From assembly GCA_022563855.1 (NCBI GenBank), contig JADFMN010000004.1, positions 124,001 to 188,000 of the forward strand: a stretch of 64,000 nt of DNA. The letters are read 5' to 3'. Source of the DNA: Armatimonadota bacterium (GTDB taxonomy: Bacteria > Armatimonadota > Fimbriimonadia > Fimbriimonadales > Fimbriimonadaceae). Numbering within the stretch: the first letter of the stretch is position 1; each line of letters starts with the position of its first letter. The position numbers and the translations under genes are program-made. The notes under the pieces were generated by a model, which saw nothing but the letters and a program-made list of their open reading frames with translations, had not been told where the DNA came from and searched no databases. This document shows, piece after piece, positions 23,117 through 30,371 of the stretch.

Positions 23117-24103
23117 CTACCACCGGATCAAATTAGCGCCCCACACGAGTCCTGCGCCGAAGCCGACGGTCATCACGACCATGTTCTTCTCCAGCCGACC
23201 GTCGATCACCGCCTCATAAAGCCCGAGCGGGATCGATCCGCCGCTCGTGTTTCCGTACTTTTGAACGTTCAAGTACACCTTTTCTTCCGGCAGCCCGAGC
23301 CGCGATGCAGCAGACATGATGATCCGCAAGTTCGCTTGGTGAGGTACGAACAGATCGACGTCGCTGGCGGTCATGCCCGTCTTCTCGAGGACTTTGCCGC
23401 AAGCGTCGACCATCGCCTTGACGGCGAACTTGTACGTCTCTGGGCCGGCCATGTAGATGTACGGCTTCTTGCCGTGCGAGCTCGCCAGATCGTGCGGGTA
23501 TCGGGAGCCGCCGCCCTCCACGTTGATGTAGACCAAGCCGGATCCATCGGAGTACATGACTGTGTCGATGAGTCCGCGGTCGGTGCCCTCTTCGCCCTTG
23601 AGCACGAACGCACCGGCGCCATCTCCGAACAGGATGCAGGTGGAGCGGTCCGTGTAGTCAACAAACTTCGTCAAGGCGTCGGCCCCGATCAAGAGCACGG
23701 TCTTGGCCCGGCCGGACTCAACCATTGACGCGCTGACGCTTAGCGAGTAAATGAAGCCAGCACAGGCCGCTCCGATGTCGAACGCCCCCGCGTTCTTCGC
23801 GCCAACAGCATCTTGGACGATGCTGGCTGTAGAAGGGAACTGCATATCGCCAGTGACCGTTGACACGACGACCGTATCGATATCGGCCGCACGAACCCCC
23901 GCACTGTCGAGGGCCTCCTTCGCTGCGGCGATCGCAAGGGTGCTCGTCGACTCTTCGGCTGTGCAGACTCGCCGCTCCTCGATGCCCGTTCGCTGGAGGA
24001 TCCACTCGCTGTCGGTGTCCACCATTCGCTCAAAATCCGCGTTCGTCAGCACCTTGTCAGGTACGGAATGTCCACGGCCGTGGATCACCGCTCGAATGCT
24101 CAT
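23117..24103 (-). CDS. fabH: 3-oxoacyl-ACP synthase III
   Basis: A 328-residue ketoacyl-ACP synthase III, which condenses a short acyl-CoA with malonyl-ACP to start fatty-acid synthesis. The catalytic triad is visible: Cys114 in GAACAGF, His255 in VPHQANLRI and Asn285 in YGNTSGGS. The N-terminal NADFERMVDTDSEWILQRTGI is also typical. The length is normal for the family. The ATG overlaps the plsX stop by 4 bp, so it is the third gene of yceD-plsX-fabH. Confidence 0.96.
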   Translation of the reverse strand: MSIRAVIHGRGHSVPDKVLTNADFERMVDTDSEWILQRTGIEERRVCTAEESTSTLAIAAAKEALDSAGVRAADIDTVVVSTVTGDMQFPSTASIVQDAVGAKNAGAFDIGAACAGFIYSLSVSASMVESGRAKTVLLIGADALTKFVDYTDRSTCILFGDGAGAFVLKGEEGTDRGLIDTVMYSDGSGLVYINVEGGGSRYPHDLASSHGKKPYIYMAGPETYKFAVKAMVDACGKVLEKTGMTASDVDLFVPHQANLRIIMSAASRLGLPEEKVYLNVQKYGNTSGGSIPLGLYEAVIDGRLEKNMVVMTVGFGAGLVWGANLIRW

Positions 24104-25095
24104 GCGTTTTTCAGTTTACTTTCGTGTGCGACGGCCTCACGAATGGTCGGTACAAGGTCGTTCTGGATCGCAACGGCAGCAAGTGCGACGGCGCTTGCGA
24201 TCGCCCGCGCATTGCTGTGGCCGTGACAGATGATACACATGCCGTTGAGACCGAGGAGTGGCGACCCGCCGTATTCTGCGTAGTCGAGCAGCTTTTTCAC
24301 GGGTCGCAATGCCAATTTGAGCGGAAGGGCGGCCAGCCTTGCAAATCCGCTTGAAACGGATCGCTTGATCTCATCCATGATGAATTGGCTGACGCCCTCG
24401 GCGGTTTTGAGTACGAGGTTCCCGGCAAACGCATCACAGACAACGACGTCGCAGGGGCTGCGGAACATTTCGGTGCCTTCGATGTTCCCTGCAAACCACG
24501 CATGGTCGCTGAGCAGTTCGTGTGCCCGCTTTGCGAACGCGTTGCCCTTGCCGGGCTCTTCGCCGATATTCAGCAGATGCACGCTAGGGTTCACCCTCTG
24601 CATCACCTTCTCTGCGTACGCGCGGCCCATGAGTGCGAACTCAAGCAGGTGAACGGGGTCGACGTCGGGCGACGCGCCAGCATCGAGCAGCAGGAACCGG
24701 CCGTGCTTGGTCGGCACATAGCTCGCGATCGCGGGACGATGAACCCCTTCGATCGGTCGCCAGGACACGAGCGAGCAGGCCGTCACAGCGCCAGTGTTGC
24801 CCGCCGAAACCATCGCGTCTGCCTGCCCGTCCTTGACAAGCTGACAAGCCACGGCGAGCGAGGAGTCCTTCTTCCTCCGCAGAGCCACGGTGGGCTTGTC
24901 GTGCATTTCGACGACCTCGCTGGCAGGATGGATGGAGACGTTGGTCGGCGCGCATCCGTCCAAGCACGCCTTAATTCTCGCTGGATCGCCGACCAGGATA
25001 ATGTTGCCGTCGAGCTTTTCAGACGCGAGCAGCGCTCCGGCGACGACCACATCGGGAGCGTAGTCCCCGCCCATAGCGTCCAGCGCGATCCTCAA
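24100..25095 (-). CDS. plsX: Phosphate acyltransferase PlsX
   Basis: A 331-residue PlsX, which makes acyl-phosphate from acyl-ACP for phospholipid synthesis. Family landmarks are LRIALDAMGGDYAP at the start, SAGNTGA (about 95), the LLDAGASPDVDP stretch, NIGEEPGKG, GNIEG and CDAFAGNLVLKTAEG. TTG 25095 is the start: it overlaps the yceD stop by TTGA and has AGGAG upstream, while the frame further upstream has no homology to the family. It is coupled to fabH by a 4-bp overlap. Confidence 0.95.
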   Translation of the reverse strand: MRIALDAMGGDYAPDVVVAGALLASEKLDGNIILVGDPARIKACLDGCAPTNVSIHPASEVVEMHDKPTVALRRKKDSSLAVACQLVKDGQADAMVSAGNTGAVTACSLVSWRPIEGVHRPAIASYVPTKHGRFLLLDAGASPDVDPVHLLEFALMGRAYAEKVMQRVNPSVHLLNIGEEPGKGNAFAKRAHELLSDHAWFAGNIEGTEMFRSPCDVVVCDAFAGNLVLKTAEGVSQFIMDEIKRSVSSGFARLAALPLKLALRPVKKLLDYAEYGGSPLLGLNGMCIICHGHSNARAIASAVALAAVAIQNDLVPTIREAVAHESKLKNA

Positions 25096-25625
25096 GCCCC
25101 GGGCTCCTGTGGATGAAGGAGCTTCCCTAGGTTCTGCATGCCGGGGTGCCCGGTGTCCGGCCGCGCACTCTCTGTCCGGAGCGCGTGCGGGCAGGCGCCG
25201 TCCCATCCGAACTTGCAAAGCGGCTGTCCTGGAAGGTTGATCAGAACTCCCTGTCTGACGTAGGCGTCGCAAATCAGCGAGTTGCCGTCGAAGATCGGGA
25301 AGTCTTCCTCTGGTTCGACTCTGGCGAAGTCGCCGGTCCCGTAACAGCTTGGCGTGCCCTCGACAACGATGTGATCCTCCATTTCAAAATCGAGGTCGGT
25401 TTCAAGGGGTGCCCCGCAGCGAGCACACTCCAAAACGCACCTGCTGCGAAATTCACCGCTCAGAATCAGAAGGTTGCCGGTGCACTCGACGTGCAAAGAC
25501 CCGGTGACGGGCTCAAGCAAATCCAAGTCTTGCTCCTGGCCCAGGCTCGTGCTGACTTCGAAGGCGAGCTTGCAACCTGGGTGCTGAATAGCGCCGTTCA
25601 AGTCGATGAGCCCGTCGCGTTTCAT
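25092..25625 (-). CDS. YceD/DUF177 family protein
   Basis: A 177-residue DUF177 (YceD-like) protein. The central CVLECARCGAPLETDLDFEMEDHIV is the family core, followed by DLNSLI-like GNSLICDAYVRQGVLINLP and PLC...GACP cysteines. YceD is linked to 23S rRNA accumulation and is usually encoded with ribosomal protein L32. Here no rpmF lies between it and plsX; the genes overlap directly. A TACAAT box lies 9 nt before the ATG, consistent with a very short leader. It is the first gene of the lipid operon. Confidence 0.85.
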   Translation of the reverse strand: MKRDGLIDLNGAIQHPGCKLAFEVSTSLGQEQDLDLLEPVTGSLHVECTGNLLILSGEFRSRCVLECARCGAPLETDLDFEMEDHIVVEGTPSCYGTGDFARVEPEEDFPIFDGNSLICDAYVRQGVLINLPGQPLCKFGWDGACPHALRTESARPDTGHPGMQNLGKLLHPQEPGA

Positions 25626-25933
25626 CAGGCGGCGATTGTACCTGTGCGCGAAGCTGGCTCAAGGCCTTGAATCGACCGCCCTCACGGGCTCGCCCTGGCT
25701 CCAAATCCGCACCTCGGCGGGGGTGCTTCGCCGAATCTGCGAGTCGTCGAACCAGAATTGCCGGGCTGGGGACAGTACAGTCTGAGTACATCTTCGAACG
25801 AAACCAAGTAAGTACAGCGTCAAATGGTGTACTCTTGGTCGCGAATGCTCGACTTGTACGCTAAGTCGGGCCCTGTAGGCTTGTCCTCTAGGGCCAGAAC
25901 CAGTATTATCTGGAGCGTCGCGTTCGGAGACAT
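25626..25933. other. Divergent intergenic region with promoter
   Basis: 308 bp between yceD (minus) and the lipoprotein (plus). It holds a near-consensus promoter at 25881-25909 and an inverted repeat GGCCCT-N15-AGGGCC (25869-25895) around its -35 box. No ORF of note. Confidence 0.7.
25881..25909 (+). promoter_or_regulatory. Sigma-70-type promoter for the lipoprotein/UBact operon
   Basis: TTGTCC and TATTAT are separated by exactly 17 bp. The -35 hexamer lies inside the loop of the inverted repeat GGCCCT/AGGGCC (25869-25895), which could be an operator. It is the only clear promoter seen ahead of the overlapping genes ending at 29684. Confidence 0.6.
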
Positions 25934-27271
25934 TTGAAGAGGTTATCAGCTTTGAGGAAGTGGTTGTTTGCTTTTGTTGCGGTGGTTGTCGTCATCGGCT
26001 GCGGTGGCGGTGGCGGTACGGGCGGTGGCGGTACGGGCGGCGGTACGGGCGGCGGCGGTGGTACGACCGGCGGGCCGACTGCGCCAACCGTAGTGCTAGA
26101 TACGGATTCGACGGTTCAGTACCTGCTGTTGACCGGCGCTAACCGGCGTGCCGGTGGTATCGGGGACCAGTTCGTCGTCATGAGGAACATCAAGGTGCAA
26201 AACGATGTCTTCGACTTTGCGCCGACGTCGCAAGGGGGCGCCAGCGTTATCCAGGCGCGGTTGAACGGCTACAAGATCTTCTCATCGTTCTTCACCTATA
26301 CCATCCAGGCGGGGGACAACTTCAAGACGTTCGTTGAGTATCCGATGGAGATCAGCGGCATGAAGGAGCAGACGGGGCCGGGCGAGGGGGACATCACCGA
26401 TCTCTTTACGACCCCTGAGTTCATTACCCCTCCGTTTGCTCTGAACCTGGTCTTGCTCAGAGGGCGACAGCACACGATTCAGATCAACCTTGACGAGTCG
26501 ATCGTCTTCTACGATCTGTTCACAACCCCCAAGTTCAACTTTGACCGAGCTGGCTTCGAGGACGAAAACTACGACCCGATCGACAACTCGATCAACTCGT
26601 TCTTGAGCGACTACATTTCGTTTGACATATCGAACATGGCAGCTGCAGACCGGCCAAATATGGTGAGCACGGCAGAGGCCGACAAGATTCTCATCTCCGG
26701 AGACGCGATCGCGATGGCCGCGGGTTTCGATACCGACGACTCTTTTGAGGTCTTGAACCCTGTGTTTCTAGACCAGGGTCGGTTTACGGCGCCAGACCCG
26801 GGTCCACCTCCGTTTCCGGGCACCTACTCAGTGTTCGAGGACGATCCCAGGGACCTCATTCCCCCGATCGCACAGCTGATTGCGCTGCAAGGCATTTGGA
26901 AAGATTACAGCGAAGTCTTGACCGACGTTGGCACCAACGTCGGCAACGAGGCCGTGATCGCTTTCCCGAATAGCCGCCAAGACACAGAGAGCATGACGGT
27001 TGTGTACTTCAAGCGCGACGTGTCCGGCAACATCATCGCGCTGTGGCAGGGCGTCATTCGACTCTCTGGCGCACAGACGAATACGATCATAGTTTCACCA
27101 ATCGATGACCTGCCATCAGGGATCCTGGCTGGCGAAGCGAGGGGCACGTTATCCAACCTCGTCTTCCTCAACGGTGAAGTCATCCGTGGCGAGTTCACGT
27201 TTGTTAGCGGGCCGGGGCTGCCAGGATTCCCGTTCTCGCTCGCAGGAGAATTCGCAGTATTCATCAGGTAG
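25934..27271 (+). CDS. Lipoprotein of unknown function heading the UBact operon
   Basis: A 445-residue lipoprotein. Signal: MKRLSALRKWLFAFVAVVVVIG, then the lipid cysteine, then a glycine/threonine linker of about 25 residues that is nearly all G. The rest is a globular, strand-rich domain with no family I recognise; VLLRGRQHTIQINLDESI and GEFTFVSGPGLPGFPFSLAGEFAVFIR are typical stretches. The TTG at 25934 has GGAG upstream; a TTG at 25952 is possible. Its stop is immediately followed by the ATG of the ligase gene (0 bp), so it is co-transcribed with the UBact system. A functional link to it is inference. Confidence 0.7.
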   Translation: MKRLSALRKWLFAFVAVVVVIGCGGGGGTGGGGTGGGTGGGGGTTGGPTAPTVVLDTDSTVQYLLLTGANRRAGGIGDQFVVMRNIKVQNDVFDFAPTSQGGASVIQARLNGYKIFSSFFTYTIQAGDNFKTFVEYPMEISGMKEQTGPGEGDITDLFTTPEFITPPFALNLVLLRGRQHTIQINLDESIVFYDLFTTPKFNFDRAGFEDENYDPIDNSINSFLSDYISFDISNMAAADRPNMVSTAEADKILISGDAIAMAAGFDTDDSFEVLNPVFLDQGRFTAPDPGPPPFPGTYSVFEDDPRDLIPPIAQLIALQGIWKDYSEVLTDVGTNVGNEAVIAFPNSRQDTESMTVVYFKRDVSGNIIALWQGVIRLSGAQTNTIIVSPIDDLPSGILAGEARGTLSNLVFLNGEVIRGEFTFVSGPGLPGFPFSLAGEFAVFIR

Positions 27272-28762
27272 ATGCGGTCGATTCTGGCCGGACTTGACAC
27301 CGAGTACGGCTTAGCGGTCGAAGGACGAGGCGCAGAGGACCAGATAGACGACGCAGAAGCGCTCATCCGGAGTTATCCGGATGAGCGCTTCTTAGGTTGG
27401 GACTACCGGTTTGAATCGCCGAGGAGAGACCTTCGCGGGTTCGACTTGGAGCGGCTGGCATCAGACCCCGTCGATGCCGCTTTCGATAAGGGGCGAGCGC
27501 CAACTGTCGATCAGCGGGCCGACCTCGTCCTTGTCAACGGGGCGAGGCTGTACAACGACCACGGCCACCCAGAGTACGCGACACCGGAGTGCTGGAGCCT
27601 GAGAGAGCTCGCCCTGCACGATATGGCGGGGGATCGCACGATGCTGCTTGCCGCGAGCGCCTTTGAGGTTCAGACAGGGCGTTCAGCGCGGCTATTCAAG
27701 AACAACACGGACTTTCACGGAGCGTCGTACGGCACCCATGAGAGCTACCTGGTGCCGAGGAGCGTTCCGGTAGAGCAGCTCATCCGCGGCCTCCTTCCGC
27801 TATTCGTCGCCAGGCAGGTGCTTTGTGGGGCTGGCAAGGTCGGCAGCGATAGCGGCAGCCGGTGTGAGTACCAAATGTCGCAGCGCGCTGACTTCTTCGT
27901 CGATTCCGTGAGCGCCGAGACTCTGTACAAACGACCGATTTTCAATACGAGAGACGAACCGCACGCCGATGTTCGGCAGTGGATGCGGTTGCACGTGATC
28001 TGCGGCGAATCGAACAGGATTCCTTCTGCCGTGACTCGCAAGGTCGGGCTTGTCAAGCTCGCGCTAGCTTCGATTGTCGAGGGGATTGCGCCGGAATGGG
28101 ATCTCTCAAGTCCGGTTGAGAGCGTGCAGGCCGTCAGCCGCAGCTGCGACGAGGAGGGGCGGGTCGAGCTCGCGAGCGGCTGGACGACGCCGAGAGAGAT
28201 CCTCGAGTCGTACTTCGCAGCGGCCGAGCCTTATATCGACTCGTGGTTTGCGGCAGATATTGCAAACGAACTGACGCAGGTCGTCTCGGACTGCAGAACC
28301 CTCTTAGCGGACCGGTTTGAACGGTCCGGCGAGTTCGCTCGCAAAGTTGACTGGGCAGCAAAGCTGCAACAGCTGCGGAGTTTCGCCGACGCAGAGGGCA
28401 CTGGCTGGAAGGAGCCCGCCATGCAGAGCATCGACCTCGCATATCACGAATTGGGGGGTCAGGACGCGCTGTTTCCGGCGCTGGTCGAGGCGGATGTGGT
28501 CGAAGCCATGCCGGACGATGGGGAAGTGGAGGTCAGAATGCGCTCAACGTTCGAGTACAGCCGCGCGTTCGCACGGGGCCTGGCCGTGCGAGATTATCGC
28601 GAGGAACTCGCGGGAGTGAGCTGGGGCAACCTGAGGTTTCAACTCGGCGACGGTATAAGGGATGTGTCCCTAGACCCGTCGAAGAAGTACCCAGATGAGC
28701 TTCAGCGTTGCAAAAGCGTAGAAGAATTCATATCATTACTGGAGGACGTAAGCAGAACATGA
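27272..28762 (+). CDS. Dop/PafA-family ligase or deamidase/depupylase
   Basis: A 496-residue enzyme of the Pup ligase/depupylase family (glutamine-synthetase-like fold). Visible motifs are AGLDTEYG (6-13), VNGARLYNDHGHPEYATPE (88-106, with D96 at the PafA/Dop catalytic aspartate), FKNNTDFHGASYGTHESYLV, LCGAGKVG, SQRADFF, and INTRDEPHAD-like FNTRDEPHAD. The YNDHGHPEY text mixes Dop-like (DHxHPEY) and PafA-like (ATPE) features, so I cannot decide between ligase and depupylase; it might do both. It should act on the UBact gene product, whose ATG overlaps its stop by 4 bp. A 16-bp perfect palindrome lies inside codons 28-41. Confidence 0.9.
   Translation: MRSILAGLDTEYGLAVEGRGAEDQIDDAEALIRSYPDERFLGWDYRFESPRRDLRGFDLERLASDPVDAAFDKGRAPTVDQRADLVLVNGARLYNDHGHPEYATPECWSLRELALHDMAGDRTMLLAASAFEVQTGRSARLFKNNTDFHGASYGTHESYLVPRSVPVEQLIRGLLPLFVARQVLCGAGKVGSDSGSRCEYQMSQRADFFVDSVSAETLYKRPIFNTRDEPHADVRQWMRLHVICGESNRIPSAVTRKVGLVKLALASIVEGIAPEWDLSSPVESVQAVSRSCDEEGRVELASGWTTPREILESYFAAAEPYIDSWFAADIANELTQVVSDCRTLLADRFERSGEFARKVDWAAKLQQLRSFADAEGTGWKEPAMQSIDLAYHELGGQDALFPALVEADVVEAMPDDGEVEVRMRSTFEYSRAFARGLAVRDYREELAGVSWGNLRFQLGDGIRDVSLDPSKKYPDELQRCKSVEEFISLLEDVSRT
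27355..27392. repeat. 16-bp perfect inverted repeat inside the Dop/PafA gene
   Basis: AGAAGCGCTCATCCGG, loop AGTTAT, then the exact complement. It lies 83-120 bp after the start codon and encodes part of DDAEALIRSYPDERFLG. In RNA it would be a very stable hairpin early in the message. Confidence 0.9.
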
Positions 28763-28944
28763 TTTTTGAAGTTGATCGATTGCGGCGATCCCGCGACGCT
28801 GGACCCGACAGAAAGTTCGGCGAGGACGACGGGCCGGGCAAACCTGACATCCGGAAACCGGGCGCGCCGAACGAGCTGCTCAAGCGAATGAGGAAGGTCG
28901 ATCCCGACCAGGCCAAGAAGTACAGGCAGCGGTCAGGTCAATGA
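28759..28944 (+). CDS. UBact (Pup-like protein modifier)
   Basis: A 61-residue ubiquitin-like modifier of the UBact type, the Pup analogue of several Gram-negative phyla. It is short, highly charged and predicted disordered (DAGPDRKFGEDDGPGKPD), followed by the conserved ELLKRMRKVDPDQAKKYRQR and the terminus SGQ. A C-terminal Gly-Gln would need deamidation to Glu before ligation, as for Pup. ATG 28759 overlaps the ligase stop, and its TGA overlaps the proteasome beta ATG, each by ATGA. Length and ending fit the family; no fold can be read. Confidence 0.88.
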   Translation: MIFEVDRLRRSRDAGPDRKFGEDDGPGKPDIRKPGAPNELLKRMRKVDPDQAKKYRQRSGQ

Positions 28945-29684
28945 GGCTGTCTTCACCCCGGACCTTCGGTGAGCTCGTCGACTTCCAGCCGGCCCCGCTG
29001 CCGGCGGGCGCCGGAGAGACCCACGGGACAACGGTGCTCGCACTGATGTGTGCCGACGGTGTCGTGACCTTGGCAGACCGGCGGGCGACGATGGGAAGCC
29101 TCATCATGTTCGACAAGGCCGAGAAGATCGTGGCGCTGGATCGTTGGACGGTCGTTGCCATCAGCGGCGCGTACGCAAGGTCGATCGACGTCTGTCGCTA
29201 CCTTCAGCACGCGTTCATGTACTACGAGCGTCGCAATTTGCAGGAGATTTCAGCCCAAGGCAAGCTGATGGAGATCTCGAAGGCGCTGTCGGAGAACCTT
29301 CAGCTTGCGTCAGACGGCTTCGGGGTTTTCTTACCTATCGCCGCCACCTACGACCGCAAGGCCGATCAGTTCGGGATCTACTTCTTCGATATGGCTGGCG
29401 CGAGGTTTGAGTCGGCTCAGTACGCATGTGCAGGGTCCGGCTCTGAGAGGATCAGAGGGATCTTCGAATACGCACTTCGAGATAAGGGCCCTTGGTCGGA
29501 CCGCAGCCTTGATGACGTGCTCGAAGACGGGCTACGTATGCTTGACATCGCCGCAGATCTGGATTCAGCAACCGGCGGGGTCAGGAAGCACCTTCCCTCG
29601 GTCTGCGTGCTGACCGCCGACGGGGCGAGGGTGATGGACGAAAGCGAGATACGGCCGTTCGTTGATAGGGTGCTGCAAACGTAA
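28941..29684 (+). CDS. prcB: Proteasome beta subunit
   Basis: A 247-residue 20S proteasome beta-type subunit. A 29-residue propeptide ends ETHG, exposing Thr30 of TTVLALMCADG as the N-terminal nucleophile. LADRRATMG gives the conserved aspartate, and FDKAEKIVAL the lysine of the active site; AGSGSERI supplies the later serine region. It would degrade UBact-tagged proteins inside a 20S chamber. No alpha-subunit gene follows: a terminator-like hairpin begins 1 bp after its stop and the next gene is convergent. It is coupled to UBact by a 4-bp overlap. Confidence 0.92.
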   Translation: MRLSSPRTFGELVDFQPAPLPAGAGETHGTTVLALMCADGVVTLADRRATMGSLIMFDKAEKIVALDRWTVVAISGAYARSIDVCRYLQHAFMYYERRNLQEISAQGKLMEISKALSENLQLASDGFGVFLPIAATYDRKADQFGIYFFDMAGARFESAQYACAGSGSERIRGIFEYALRDKGPWSDRSLDDVLEDGLRMLDIAADLDSATGGVRKHLPSVCVLTADGARVMDESEIRPFVDRVLQT

Positions 29685-29685
29685 G

Positions 29686-29715
29686 GAGGGCGAACCCTAG
29701 GTCGGATTCGCCCTC
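29686..29715. terminator. Bidirectional terminator after the proteasome operon
   Basis: GAGGGCGAA and its complement TTCGCCCTC (9 bp) surround a 12-nt loop. It lies directly after the prcB stop and 18 bp before the convergent stop at 29734. Confidence 0.7.
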
Positions 29716-29733
29716 TGAGATTCGGGTCCGCGC

Positions 29734-30246
29734 CTAGTAGCGGTACCCGAGGTAAATGCCAGCGCTCGTGGCACGGACGCCGCCTTGGCCCTGATCGGAG
29801 TACACAAAGTTCGATTCGATAAAAATGTGTTCGCCTAGTTCGACTCCGAATCCCGAGCGCACCATAGCGAGGGAGTCGGTACCGAAGATGTCAATAATTG
29901 CCACGCCAGCTCCCAAGTGGAAGTAGGTGCGGTTCGCCGAAAAGTAGTCGCCGCCGATGTACCAGCGCAAGTTGAGAGCTAGAGGGAACATGTTGCCCTT
30001 CGCTCCACTCGCGCTCTTGCCGAGCCAGTCGAACGACAGGTACGTCTCGGTGTTGCCCAGCAGGCTCTTTTCAAAAAAGTAATCCCCGCCAAAACCGATC
30101 ATGTTGCCGACTTGCGCCCGCGTGACGTCGTCGATAGGGTAGCCGAATCCGAGGCGAAACGCCACGTTGACAGGGTTGCCGATATCCTGTGCAGTGGCCA
30201 TTCCGGCCAAGCCCAAAGAGGCGATCAAAAGCATTCGCTTAATCAT
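29734..30246 (-). CDS. Small outer-membrane beta-barrel protein
   Basis: A 170-residue protein with a signal peptide (MIKRMLLIASLGLAGMATAQ) and a C-terminal domain of alternating strands: VAFRLGFGYPI, TYLSFDWLG, LALNLRWYIGG, YFHLGAGVAII, VELGEHIFIESNF, ending in AGIYLGYRY. A terminal aromatic after strand-like text is typical of outer-membrane barrels; eight strands are plausible. A start 9 bp upstream is possible. It is convergent with the proteasome operon and shares its terminator. No specific family is recognised. Confidence 0.7.
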   Translation of the reverse strand: MIKRMLLIASLGLAGMATAQDIGNPVNVAFRLGFGYPIDDVTRAQVGNMIGFGGDYFFEKSLLGNTETYLSFDWLGKSASGAKGNMFPLALNLRWYIGGDYFSANRTYFHLGAGVAIIDIFGTDSLAMVRSGFGVELGEHIFIESNFVYSDQGQGGVRATSAGIYLGYRY

Positions 30247-30371
30247 GAGATACATCCGTAACGATTCTTTTACAAGGGCTCAATCCGGTTGTGCCCGCAC
30301 CATTCTACTGATTATCGTCACCTGGGTCAAATCTGGGGCAACAAAATCCCAGCGGTACACTCGTTTGCGAC

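Noticed and set aside
22799-23728. 309-codon plus-strand frame
   Set aside because: It crosses repeat modules and runs antisense through fabH, with no protein-like composition.
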